Assembly (NCBI GenBank): GCA_029204225.1
Contig: CM055107.1
Span: 2,035,218-2,099,217 of the forward strand
Direction of reading: 5' to 3'
From: Diphasiastrum complanatum
Lineage: Eukaryota; Streptophyta; Lycopodiopsida; Lycopodiales; Lycopodiaceae
Length of the DNA: 64,000 nucleotides
Below, in pieces: positions 1 through 10,875 of the stretch. Under the pieces are notes generated by a model. That model did not search any database. It had not been told where the DNA came from and worked only from the letters and a program-made list of their open reading frames with translations. The first letter of the stretch is position 1. Each line of letters opens with the position of its first letter. A program made the translations under genes and the position numbers.

Positions 1-1377
1 TTCGGATTTGATTTTTGCATCTCATTGCTATATTAATCTTTGAATTAACTACAACAAGATCGAAATAAATTTAGTTAAAATTTGTTCAATCTTTAGTCCA
101 ATCGCATGTTCAACATGTTTCAACTACGTGTTAAACACATCGATCCAATAATGAGCATGAACAGTTACCAGCGACAACATCCCCACCAACAGATTTTTTT
201 TTGGAGGGGAGTGGATTTGCAGGCATCCACTGGAGCAGCCACATTGCCAATAACACCAATAGCAAGATCGACAGCCAAGGTCACGAAACCAAAGACGCCA
301 ACAATAAGGCTAAGAAGGCAGATGGGCAATCTAAAGCAACTCAATCAGAAGAAGTACCCCAATCACAACGAAGATTCTTCAGAAGATGGAAGTACAAACA
401 TTGGGAAATTAGTCTCCTTCTTCAACCAGCCCTCTTGCCACAACATCTGCATCTACTCTCATGCCTATCGCCCACACCATCTACCGATGTCACCACCACC
501 ATCCTACCCTCCATCTCTCTATATTCATCTGAGAATCCCCAATCTTTTCAGATCACTGTTAGACTTACCGAAGCAACTCAGAGATCATTGCGAATGTCTT
601 GCGTAGACTGCCTACTACCTACACTGATTGGTTAGCTAGAAAATTAGACCTAAGGAAGCAGGCGATGTAGCAAAAATAAATAAAGCAAAGAAGCTGAGGA
701 GGAAAGGACAAAACTTAAGCAACAGATAAGTCAGATCGATCTTGATCAGAATGGAGCAATGATAGTTGAATCCCCTCCTATGAAGCCGGAAGACATCCAA
801 AAGTAATGGATCAAAGGAAGGAGCTGCAGAAAAGCAAAATGATGAAGACAACAGTGAGTCTATAGGACAAAGTGAACAAGTAGCTGTCAAAGCTCGACAT
901 TGCAAGGGTCCAAGGCTGCAACTGTAGAACTATCAGTTCCTTCACCCTTCCACCAGACCTTCATCATGTCTCCCCACCGTCACTAACCCATCCGTCCAAA
1001 TCTGTTTCTACCACTATTTGATGATGAGTCCATCCCCTTGAGACTGCTAACCAAGCTTTGTGCAACCTACCAAATCAAAGAATCTTCCTCTTCTTGTCAA
1101 GGCAAGAGCATCGACAAGACTGGAATTTCGACTAAGAGAAGAACTGCGGAAACACCCAGAAGCAAAATGGAGGATACAAGAGTGCCAAGACAATTGATGA
1201 ATATCTAGCAAGACCTCCCAGAAAGTTAGAATCTGCCAAGAAACCAGAAATCGTCCATGGCAGATGAAAATGTTAAAAAAGAGAAAAAGACACACAAAAA
1301 GCACTCATGCATGCAGAGTTGTCAAGCTGCTGGTTTTGAAGATGTCAACTGTTTGGCAATAGGACATTTTGGCTAAA
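1..1377. other. Unassigned, decayed sequence
   Basis: No gene could be supported here. Short open frames at 106-635 are rich in proline, histidine and serine and match no family I recognise. The position, directly 5' of copia integrase remnants, would suit a decayed gag or leader region, but no zinc knuckle or primer-binding site was found. Confidence 0.4.
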
Positions 1378-1599
1378 TTGTGGCAATTTGGAAAGCAGTT
1401 TTTGATAAAGACTGGTGAGCAAGAGGGTGTGAGGAGAGAGTTTACTTGTGCTTATACCTCCGAACAAAATGGGGTGGTTGAAAGAAAAAATAGAACTCTA
1501 TGTGAAAATAAAAAAGCCATCCAACTTGTCTTTTGGGGTTGATGAAGATTTTCATCTTGCATGTAGTATTACAATTTGTAAGTTTGAAAATTAGCCTTG

Positions 1600-2035
1600 T
1601 AGAAACTCGAGCTACATCACATGCAATAATGTCTAGTTGTCATATGTGACATACATGTAGATTTAGATTATGAAATGGCCAAATTTGGGCTGGTAGAAAC
1701 TCGCAGTACCATAAATGCATAAAGTCCTAATTGTCCAAGGTGACATGCAAGGCATGCAAGAGTTGTTATGGACACATGCAAGTGAATTTGTACATTAGTA
1801 GTGTAGAAATTGCCACATGTAGAAAGTAGGTAGAAGTAGGTGGATAAACATGCATGCAAAGTGATATATGTCACTATTTTGGAGATTACACTTGTAGATG
1901 TGGAGAAAAGTAGTTGCATGCTAGTACTACCATGAGCTACAATCATTTACTATATATGTAAGTCATAATTCTCACTATTCTTGATAATGAATCAAGCATT
2001 GTAGCAAATTCATGTCAATTTGGATTTTGTAATTG
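1600..2035 (+). repeat. Dispersed repeat inserted in integrase, copy 1
   Basis: This interrupts the copia integrase between the NRTL region and the C-terminal domain. The part from about 1,690 to 2,035 is clearly homologous in the same orientation to about 28,503-28,862; both share TGACATGCAAGGCATGCAA, a TATATATGTA box and a GATGAATCAAGC end. Inside it, two related stretches beginning GTAGAAACTCG (about 1,600 and 1,690) form an older partial duplication. The TATA-like box and the 3' half of a copia pol next to copy 2 suggest an LTR fragment. The exact ends and target duplications were not resolved. Confidence 0.7.
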
Positions 2036-2880
2036 TAAGCATATGTGAATGTGCAAAAGCACTTAGAATAGAGGCATCTCTTCCAAAAGATTTTTGGAAA
2101 GAGGCAATTTCACGTGCCAATTATATTTGTAATAGACTTCCAAATCTTGCCCTAGAAGGAAGATCACCATATGAGATGTTTTATAAGGAAAAGCCTAAGG
2201 TAGATCACCTTAGGACCTTTGGTTGTGTTTGCTTTGTGCATGTGCCATTAGAGACTAGGAAAAAAATGATCCTAGTTCTATAAAAGGAGTGATGATTAGA
2301 TATGCATTAACAAAGAAAACATGTTGAACCTTTATTCCCTCTACTAACAAGATTGTTGTAAGTAGAGATGTGATCTTCCATGAAGATCAAAAGCTCAACT
2401 TGGATGGGGCCGAGATCAAGCCAACTCATGGAGGTTCTTCTATTATCAATCTTGATGCAAATCAAGATGTGCAGGGGTCGAGGCTTGAGGAGGAGTATCT
2501 TCAAGCAATTACACCAAGAAGATCTATGGGAGAGAGATCCGAACCAAGGAGGCTCACATATGTGGAGAAAGGCAAGCAAGTGGATGATGGCACCTCTTAT
2601 CATGCATTTTTCATCTCTCATGACGAGCCAAGAGATGTCCAAGATGCACTCCAATCAAAGGAGTGGTTTGAACCCATGTCAAAGGAGTATGAAGCCTTGA
2701 TTTCCAACAACACTTGGGAGCTCGTGGATCCACCTATCAACAAGCATGTTATTGGATGCAAGTGGGTGTTTTGAGTGATGTACAACAATTATGGATCTAT
2801 TAACAAGTTCAAAGCAAGACTATGTGCCAAAGAATATGCCCAAATCCATGGTCTTGACTTTGAAGACACCTTTGCATTAT

Positions 2881-3191
2881 AAGATGGTCACTATAAGAAT
2901 TATGATTTCTATTGCATGCTATTTCAAGTGGAGGATGTTCCAACCTGATTTTGCTAATGCTTTCCTCAATGGCTACCTTGAGGAAGAAAACTATATGGAG
3001 CAACTCGAGGGCTTTATCAAAGAAGTGACGAATCCAAGATGATCACTATAAGAATTATGATTTCTATTGCATGTTATTTCAAGTGGAGGATGTTCCAGCT
3101 TGATTTTGCTAATACCTTCCTCAATGGCTACCTTGAGGAAGAAATCTATATGGAGCAACTCGGGGGCTTTATCAAAGAAGGTGATGAATCC
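2881..3191 (+). repeat. Tandem duplication within copia RT (period 155-156 bp)
   Basis: 2,881-3,035 and 3,036-3,191 are near-identical copies of the RT segment around the first catalytic aspartate region (FQLDFAN, LEEEIYMEQL). Copy 1 lacks one G near 3,025, so its frame ends in a stop soon afterwards. This segmental duplication alone would inactivate the polymerase. Confidence 0.9.
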
Positions 3192-3642
3192 AAAGTGTGT
3201 CTCTTATTCAAAAGTCTTTATGGGCTTAAGCAAGCCCCAAGGTCTTGGTATGCAAGGCTCAATTCATATCTTATATCACTTGGATTCAATCTAAGTGCCT
3301 ATGATCCATCTTTGTATATAAAGTTTGTAAATAGCAATCTTGTTATTCTCATCATTTATGTAGATGATTTCATCTTGAGTTGAAGTTGCATGAAACTTGT
3401 TGACAAAAAATGCATTAGGTAGTGAATTTAAAATGCAAGATCTAGGTGAGCTTCACTACATCTCAGGCCTAGAAGTAGATCTTGGTCAAGATCAAGCATT
3501 TATTAGTCAACCTAGATATGCTCTTTCTATGCTTAAAAAGTCTCATATGGAAAATTGCAAGAGCATTGGAGCATTGGAGCGTGTTGTAAAAGATCTTATC
3601 AAAGGTAATGAAAGATCCTTTGAGGACATTACCCTTTATAGG

Positions 3643-4124
3643 TGTCATGCCCACAATTGGTCTCGGGTAGCGTGTCCACGCTAGGGATCAATGGACCCAA
3701 CAACCCATAAGTTAATTGTGATTACAAGGGAATTGGGGCCCTTATGTGTATAAGGTCATAATTAATGGTTGTAGGCCTAAAGTCATGATGGTGGATTTGT
3801 ATGGGTCTATCAGTGAGTCATTGAGGAACTAGATGACATGGCCCAGATAGGCTGCAGAGGTGTTTAGTGAGGTGTCACAGTGCACTACTAGTGCATGGGC
3901 CTTGGAGGGTATAAGTATACCTATTGGGCTCTCACTAGTGTATGCATGATTGGTAGCTACATGCTACTAGAGTGATTCCTCATTCCCCTATGAGATTGAT
4001 CCATAGCTTGGGGGCTAGATCCATTCGATCTAGGTTTGGTCGGTTGGTTTGTCCACCATCTGTTCTCTTGTTTATTGCTTGTATTGGCATGCTTAGGATA
4101 GTATCCTGTGTGTAGGACTTTGAA
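3643..4124 (+). mobile_element. Solo-LTR-like insertion (482 bp) with 5-bp target duplication ATAGG
   Basis: The copia RT frame reads ...ITLYR up to 3,642 and resumes as YRSLIGSLIWLTITRPNL at 4,125. The junctions carry a perfect 5-bp direct repeat, ATAGG, at 3,638-3,642 and 4,125-4,129. The insert begins TGTCATGCCCACAATTGG, contains a GGGTATAAGTATACC TATA-like box near 3,908 and has no coding capacity. A homologous sequence lies at 50,251-50,741. The target duplication and LTR-like features point to a solo LTR or a very short non-coding LTR element. The 3' end reads TTTGAA rather than the usual CA. Confidence 0.8.
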
Positions 4125-4794
4125 ATAGGAGTCTTATTGGCTCCCTCATATGGTTGACCATTACTAGGCCGAATTTGAGATTTAGAGTGCATACATTAAG
4201 CCAATTCATGCAAGATCCAAAAGTTTTCCATTGGAAATCAACCAAAAGAATCTTGAGATATGTCTCCTCTACACTTGATTATGGATTGATCTATAAAAGT
4301 GAGGATTTATCAATGGTTGCATACTCAGATTTGGAATTTGCAAGTGACAAAGTAGATAAATGGTCCACTAGTGCTTATACTATCTTTTTTGGAGATCTTG
4401 GTAATCCAAGACACAAGATACAATATATTTATCATCATGTGAAGCCGAGTACAAGGCCCTTACAACTACTACTAAGGAGGTATTATGGATCAAAAGGCTA
4501 CTTATGGGGATCAAGTGCATGAAAGATGAAGATCTACCTATTGTCAAGTGTGACAATATCTCGGCTCAAGTTCTTGCCAACAATTCTATCTTCCATGCAA
4601 GGAGGAAACATATTGAGATTGCACACCACTTTGAAAGGGAAAAGTTCATTCGAGGAGAAATCATCTTGGAGCATATTGGATCATCATCATGTATTGTCGA
4701 TCTCCTCACTAAACCATTGCTCAAGAGTGCCTTCATCAAGTTTAGATATAATCTTGGTTTGATTCCAAGATCTATGTTAAAGTAGATAAATATC

Positions 4795-4807
4795 TTTTAA
4801 GGAGGAG
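4795..4807 (+). other. Polypurine tract of copia element
   Basis: The purine-rich stretch ending AAGGAGGAG lies just after the RNase H stop and immediately before the LTR start TGTGAAATTG. That is where plus-strand priming occurs in LTR retrotransposons. The same GGAGGAG-TGT junction is seen at 29,131-29,141. Confidence 0.7.
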
Positions 4808-5470
4808 TGTGAAATTGTAAAAGTCATCTATCTTTATGTTTGGGGGTCCTCTATCAAAACCACTCATTGTACACTTGTAATTAAGTGATTAGGCCAAATT
4901 TAGAGTCGGATTAGGTTGTGATAGTGTAGATAGCTTATACATGGCTTGATGGTAGAGGTCTAGTGACATAGCACCTCTTGATTTCATTTGTCAATTTGGA
5001 CCAATCATATTGTAAGATGCACCAAAATGGTCCAATCATTGTAACAGGTGGCATGTAGGTGGTCCAATCAAATAAGAGGTGATTTTAGAGAGGTCCAATC
5101 ATTGAGCTCCATTGCCACTCTTCATGGATCTCGAGCTACTATGAGTGAGAGTGAGATTGAGTCCACACTTAGTTTTTAAATGAGAGATTTGGAGTTTGCA
5201 TGCTCCAACACTTAGATTATCTTTCACATTCTCTCTCTACCCAAGAGCAAGCTAATTTTATACTTATTTTTTTTCAGTCCAAAGTTGCCTTTCATTATGA
5301 GTGATAAATGATGAGTGATAGATGCATGTATAGAGTGCCCTTGCTTTAGATTTTTTAAGCTAGAATGCTTGTATTGTGTGAAAAGTAGATCTATGTGCAA
5401 TTACATACACCTTAGGAGATCATTCACATTGTTTGAGATGTCCTCACATGTGTGAAAAGTACACACCCAT
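4808..5470 (+). repeat. 3' LTR of the copia element
   Basis: It starts TGTGAAATTG right after the polypurine tract and probably ends ACCCATCA at 5,470, giving canonical TG...CA ends and about 663 bp. It carries four (G)GWCCAAT boxes at 4,998, 5,029, 5,061 and 5,092, spaced 31-32 bp, then CT-rich sequence and a CACCTTAGGAGATCA block. The same layout occurs in the LTRs at 53,553 and 54,450. No matching 5' LTR is in the window. Confidence 0.75.
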
Positions 5471-6659
5471 CAACTGCCTCTATTCGCCATGGCAACCACG
5501 GTTTCTTGTACAACCATTCCACGAGATCCTTTGACAATTGCACATAAGTGCACTCCATTATATGTTAAGATTAACTTTTGTAAATACTTACCAATTTTGA
5601 ATGAAGCCGGTCGTTCCCCCTGCCATTCTCGTTGCTTATTGACACAGGAGCGATTACGCCCGACAATGTTCTCTACTCCCCACATGTCCCATGCGGCCTC
5701 CTATGCTGCCCAGTCTGCTACCCGGTACCTGCGTGCTCAAAAAAAATCTGGGACCGAAAAATTTCGGAATCTTAAAGCCCACGTAATGCCATGTGGCATC
5801 TTTAAAATCATTCCATAAGTTTATGGGAGAAATGACCAGTGCTGCATATATAGTGAAACAAGCTTATGTTCTGACATGTGTGTGTGCTTGCACGCGATCA
5901 TGATATGATCGCAGAAGTTTCCCATGCGCTCATGTGTGCTAGACAAAAATTTGGGTCCTCATGTGCTCGAGAAAAATTTGCAACTCCCGCGCGAGAATGT
6001 TCATGGTTTAGGGTTTAGGGCAACTGAAGGTACACAACCTTAAAGGATTAAAAAGACCACAATTAATAAGATTTGCAACATGGAATGTAAGTACTTTTTC
6101 GGTTGATAAATTCAAAAATAATTATGTAATATGTTACGTTACCAATGTCTTAAAGAACTGTAATGTAGTGTTGGGTGGTACTACCTTCCATATAGCTCCA
6201 TAAAACTTCATACCTGAATTGAGGCCTTGTGACCTACCCATCTTTCACTACTTCAAGCAAAACCATGCTTACGTACTACCGATTCAAAACTGAAAGTGAT
6301 GGATTAATGGTAGTGCAACCTTTATCATGTAGCATCACTATCTTGCAACGATGTTAAACTCAAACATAAGCAAATCCTCATTATCAGCCAGTATTCGTGT
6401 GTCAAGAGGTGATGGAGTCATCAGTTCCTAGCTCGACTGTTTATCAAATGTAGAAAGCAGTAAGGTATTAACGTTACTCATACGTTCATATAGTTGTAAT
6501 TATAAAAAACCAGCACATTTCATGCTTACATTCCAAGCTAACCATGTGCATCAGTCATCTACTTGAGCATATACATCTTACGTTCTTTTATTATAATCAC
6601 CAGCATGTAATGGAATGAGCCACAATCATAATGGGCGGCCTACTACGAAAGGTTTTTGT
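5471..6659. other. Intergenic; short telomere-like motif
   Basis: No supported gene. At 6,006-6,020 there are two TTTAGGG units (plant telomere/telo-box sequence), too few to be a telomere scar. A GC-richer patch at 5,592-5,728 has splice-like edges on the minus strand but no open frame. Confidence 0.5.
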
Positions 6660-6960
6660 AGAGACAATCATAAGCATTATTAATAGCCACAAATGCTTTT
6701 ATCATTATGAAAATCAGTGGACAGTGATGGAGGTCCATCGCACTTTAGATGGCTATTTTTTATGAAAATATACCCACAAAAAAATGCATGGAGCAGGTCC
6801 ATCACACTTTAGAATGTAAACAAATGTGATTCACTTCAAGATACATAGTATATGGCGTAGGTCCATCGCACTTTTGAAGGAAACCAACAGCGCATTATTA
6901 CTATGATCCACTCCTCACAAAGCCATAGTAGAAGGAGCGGATATTAGTCCATCAGAATGT
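6660..6960 (-). repeat. Array of GGTCCATCGCAC repeats, 64-bp period
   Basis: GGTCCATCRCACTTT occurs at 6,732, 6,796 and 6,860, exactly 64 bp apart, with a weaker relative (AGTCCATCAGAATG) near 6,947. Each is preceded by a partial complement (for example ATGGA...TCCAT), so each unit can fold. The reverse complement of the motif, GTGCGATGGACC, resembles the core of the array at 8,382-8,960, so this looks like the same family in inverse orientation. Confidence 0.65.
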
Positions 6961-7437
6961 GTTGGCCAGCGGCCTATCATATCTTACCAAATGGTATCAA
7001 TTATGTATGAACTTGGCAACAAAATAATCCAGTGACTGTTCGTTGTCAAAAGCAAAACAAAAAGTGAAGAGGTGAATATCATACCTATGGTATTGTTGTT
7101 GCTTCTGAGATATCATCCACATGTATTCGCTTCCAGAAGTGTATAACGGAAGCAAGAATATAGTATCGATCTATGATAATCAAGGTATCATGTGAGCTCA
7201 TTCCCTTTCCAACATAACAAGCTAATGATACTCCTTCGATGCATATGATCATTCAATCAAACAAACCACAGCTTTCTTACCTTAGTTTGTAGTATCCTCC
7301 ACCCGAATATTCTTCTACAAAGCTTTTACAGGTCTCATCTCATCCAAGGAAAGATGGCAACAGTAGAGAAGCCAGCCAAGAGAGCAAAAGCAAGAGAGAG
7401 AAGGAGAGAGCAAGAAGAGTGAAATTTAGAGTGAAGA

Positions 7438-7506
7438 TCTAATACCTCGTGCACCAAAGTCCCTTTTGTAGAAATTCCAGTACCCTTTGGTGCATGAGGT
7501 ATTAGA
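7438..7506. repeat. Perfect-type stem-loop (19-22 bp stem)
   Basis: The arm AATACCTCGTGCACCAAAG (7,441-7,459) is complementary, with one mismatch, to 7,485-7,503 around a 25-base loop; three further pairs extend it outward. The size is compatible with a small hairpin RNA or a remnant of an inverted-repeat element. Function unknown. Confidence 0.6.
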
Positions 7507-7671
7507 AGATGCGCACAGGAAGTTTTTTTTTTAAAAAAAACTTTTTTTTGAGGCCATGTTTCTAAGTTAAGCATAATAAGGCATTTTTGTTGGTATAGTA
7601 TCATAAGGAAAAAAGTCTTTTTTTTCACGTTTCGAAAAACAAATGACGCGTAGTACCAATATAGTAGAGTT

Positions 7672-7918
<247 letters not shown>

Positions 7919-8381
7919 CACTTAGTTTCTCTTGACAAAGCAAGACTGAAACCTTTTGACGCCTTTATTCATAATCCAACAAGATAAAATATAGTTGAAA
8001 AGTAAAATACAATATTGAAAAGCACCAAATAGCAGAACCACTTTCAAATTTTAAAATCCTATTCTGAGGGAAATTAATTTTCCCTCTCCCACTCGTACCT
8101 TCCGGGAACCACACTGCATGACACTATAAAACATGCAGTTTCGACGATTATTCCACACTACATAAAGAGTTTGCTTCTCTCTCTGCTACTGCACAAGTTC
8201 ATCACTTGGCAAAAGATTTCATACGGTAAGTGCTTCTTCATTCAACATTCACTATAGTAGCTCGCTCTCTTCATGCTTAAAGCATTCGGTATGATGCTTT
8301 CTTATGCTTACTCTCAAATATGGCTACGTTTACTCATCAAAGGATGTTTTGTATAAAAGAAATTTATGATGGAATGGTAAC

Positions 8382-8960
8382 CTGTCCAATGATGGACAGA
8401 TTGAGCGGTTTTCATAAAATGGATACTTTTGCAGCGCGCCTTACTAGCAATGATGGTTGCATATCACTTCTTTACATCCCTTCGTAGAAATGTTTTAATG
8501 ACAGTGATGAATCACTAGCTACATTCTCATCTTAAAGTTTAACTTTACATCTTTTATGGCCAGCGATGGAAAGGCATTGTCATTTGCCTTCTTGAGGCTT
8601 CTAAATAAGCATGAATGAATGTATATGTCTAGCAATGGACATATTGCATACACTTCCATTTGTAAATGATGGATGACAATGTTGATGTGTATCCTGTCCA
8701 CCAGCGATGGACAGCTAACTCCTTTTACCTACTCTCTGTTTGTAGATACTCCTCCTATTGTCCAGCGATGGACAGTAGGAGCATCTGGTTATATATCATT
8801 TAACTTGCTTGCTATCCAGCGATGGACAACAAGCTAAAAAACTCCTTATTCTTTGATGTTTCATATGTACATAACTTCTATTATCCAACGATGGATAAAA
8901 GGATTCTTTTTGGCTCAATTCTAAAGAAAATTATACATTCTTTGATCTAGCAATGATTTC
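8382..8960 (+). repeat. Array of about ten hairpins with a common CAGCGATG loop
   Basis: Units recur every 54-72 bp (centres near 8,390, 8,450, 8,505, 8,566, 8,634, 8,706, 8,766, 8,820, 8,890 and 8,951). Most share a core close to TCCAGCGATGGA but have different, self-complementary arms, for example CTCCTA...TAGGAG at 8,752-8,781, GCTTG...CAAGC at 8,807-8,834, ATGTC...GGACAT near 8,626-8,642 and TTATCC...GGATAA at 8,881-8,898. No coding frame spans it. Confidence 0.75.
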
Positions 8961-9130
8961 ATACTATCTAATATCACCTTATGCTCAATATACGATACTA
9001 AACATTTATCGGTTTATGTGATAAAATAGCCTTGTTTGGTTACTACGGCCATACCGATGAAAATGTCCTACTTTGCTTAATCTTAGAAACATGGCCTCAA
9101 ATAGAAGTGCACTAAGAGGTCCTAGAATGT

Positions 9131-9139
9131 CTATAAAAG
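9131..9139 (+). promoter_or_regulatory. TATA-like box with CT-rich leader
   Basis: CTATAAAAG is followed 25-60 bp downstream by a pyrimidine-rich stretch (CTCTCCCTCTCTCTCTT), the usual plant arrangement of TATA box and Y-patch leader. It would serve the decayed coding region at about 9,270-10,100. Confidence 0.45.
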
Positions 9140-9269
9140 GGAAGATCACTACAACCCTAGGTTTCACTCTTCCTACTCTCTCCCTCTCTCTCTTGCTTTT
9201 GCTCTTGTGGTTTGCTTATCTACAGTTACCATCTCTGCTTGGATGATATTCGTCTCTTTGCATTTTCCT

Positions 9270-10100
9270 TGGCTTCTGATAGGGTAGCAGAAGACATAGC
9301 TTAGGAAGAGGTAGCAGAAGACATGGCACATGAAGAGGTAGTAGTAGAAGTCACATAGCTGGCAGTTGTTTTTGTTATAGCACAACAAGATTTGACCCAG
9401 AAGAGCATCAGTTCTTGCCCTTTGGAAGATGATAATGCAACCAAAGATGACCTAGATCCTGACGTTGTCAAAGATATACAAGATAGAGAGGAGGTCAAAT
9501 CCGAGGCAGAAGAAGAGGAGCCCCAAGCTCAATGGTTTATCGACTTATTTTGAGAGGGCGAAAAACATCCTTGCACATGTACACGAATATGATCAGAAAA
9601 TGAGGGCTAAAGTCTCGAGGCTCCTCAGAGCCAATGATGAATGGGTTGAAAATTTTAAACTCCAGTGCAGCGCCATTGAAATCCTAGAGGTAGAGAAGAA
9701 GCAACTTGAAGAGAAAAATCAGGCTCTTGGTCGACACATTCAATTGTCAAACCAAGACATTGCTAAATTTCAAATTGAGGTAAATTCATTAAAGGTAGAA
9801 AATAAGACAATTAAAGCCACGACTAGGAGCTTACAGCAGCAACATAATTCTTTACAAGCCCAGTCAATAAAAGACTAGTAGCAAATTGCTGAGTTCACTT
9901 TCGAAAGTGCTGAAGGAGAACGCAAATCTGCAGACTCAACTTTCAAAAGAGAAGCCACGGCAAATAAAGGCCAAAATTGCTCTAAGTTGTTGTAGGAATG
10001 TTGTACTGTAAAGGCCGATTGTTCAAAATTGCAGCAGCTACAAACTCAAATTGCAGACAAATTTTGAGTCAAGTTCTTGGAGCCTGTCGAAAGTAAGAAG
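9270..10100 (+). pseudogene. Decayed coding region with a coiled coil; family not recognised
   Basis: An acidic frame (VAEDMAHEEVVVEV, then DREEVKSEAEEEEPQ at about 9,470-9,525) passes by a frameshift into 9,528-9,878. There a long heptad-rich stretch (LLRANDEWVENFKLQ, EVEKKQLEEKNQAL, FQIEVNSLKVENK) predicts a coiled coil of about 90 residues. Further coiled-coil-like reading continues past a stop to about 10,120 with more stops. It starts downstream of a TATA-like box. Such proteins occur in plant transposons and in structural genes; no domain decides between them. It cannot make one continuous protein as it stands. Confidence 0.5.
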
Positions 10101-10464
10101 GCCTTGCTCGAAGAAGAGTTAGCTAAACTAAAGAAGCTATCTTCTGAAACTCTTCCTTGCAGGGGTCCTGATACTCATGTTGAATATACACAAGTCCTTG
10201 AGCAAATCTCATCCCTCCATAAGTAATTGCTCTCTGTTCGGGCGTGACAACACATTCAAAATATGCAGAGTTCATCACAAAGATAGTTGAGTTGCAAAAG
10301 GAAGTCACAGATCTGAAACAGTAGGTCGACAATCAGAAGCTGGCCACTGACCTATACAATCAAGCCATAGCAGAAGCACAACCAAAAGAGAAGCGCACTC
10401 AACAACAAGTTTTGAAGGTATGTGTTGAAAGATTCAAACTTTTTGTCAAAGATTAAAGACATGG

Positions 10465-10875
10465 TTGCCGCACCATTTTATTATCGAATTACAATGGTGT
10501 GTCAACTATCTGATGTTACCAAGCAACATAGGAATTTCTTGGGAGGCTTGGGAGTCAGTTTGGGATGGAGAGAATTTTTTATGGTTAAGGAAACAGTTTT
10601 CTATAGAACAGAAGGGTTGTTTGTGTTGGAGCATTTTACAAGGAAAATTTAAGGTTTCTCCAATTGAATCAATGGAATTGTATATAGGATCCACTTGTAT
10701 GTATGCTCTACAGTATATAAAACTTAAAGAATATCAATTTTTTGAGGACGAACATCGGAAGCGACAATTTTGGAAGAAGAAGTCACAATTTCATTTGTTT
10801 ATATCATCTGTTAGCGCAGATATCGTCTCCTCCAATGATTTTGAGCATCCGAAAAAACGGTTTCGAATGAATTGA
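10465..10875 (+). CDS. Hypothetical ORF, 136 codons, probably not functional
   Basis: An open frame starting ATGCCGCACCAT runs to a stop at 10,875. Its content is tryptophan- and aromatic-rich at first (ELQWCVNYL, WEAWESVWDGENF) and lysine-rich at the end. I recognise no domain. A second overlapping frame (10,422-10,652) is of similar quality, so this may be chance or an exon remnant of the unit that begins at 9.1 kb. Confidence 0.2.
   Translation: MPHHFIIELQWCVNYLMLPSNIGISWEAWESVWDGENFLWLRKQFSIEQKGCLCWSILQGKFKVSPIESMELYIGSTCMYALQYIKLKEYQFFEDEHRKRQFWKKKSQFHLFISSVSADIVSSNDFEHPKKRFRMN

Larger units (their letters stand above)
1378..4788 (+). pseudogene. Ty1/copia retrotransposon pol pseudogene (integrase, RT, RNase H)
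   Basis: Copia pol order is recognisable across several frames. About 1,420-1,540 is integrase core with the QNGVVERKNRTL motif. 2,026-2,283 is the integrase C-terminal part (LPKDFWKEAI, SPYEMFYKEKP, FGCVCFVHVP). 2,640-2,880 is the RT N-terminus (NNTWELVDPP, IGCKWVF). 2,930-3,384 is RT with the catalytic YVDD at 3,357-3,368. 3,397-3,642 and 4,129-4,280 are the RT thumb region (TRPNLRF, FHWKSTKRILRY). 4,504-4,785 is the RNase H end (ARRKHIEI, DLLTKP). It is dead: there is a stop right after the YVDD region, several frameshifts, an internal tandem duplication and two foreign insertions (1,545-2,025 and 3,643-4,124). No gag or 5' LTR was found upstream. A polypurine tract at about 4,795-4,807 leads directly into the 3' LTR. 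Confidence 0.9.

Noticed and set aside
5592-5728. Splice-bounded exon on the minus strand
   Set aside because: Borders look good (acceptor after a T-run, donor GTAAGT), but all three frames contain a stop, so no coding exon is supported.
6006-6020. Interstitial telomere
   Set aside because: Only two TTTAGGG units; such short runs are common in plant promoters and by chance.
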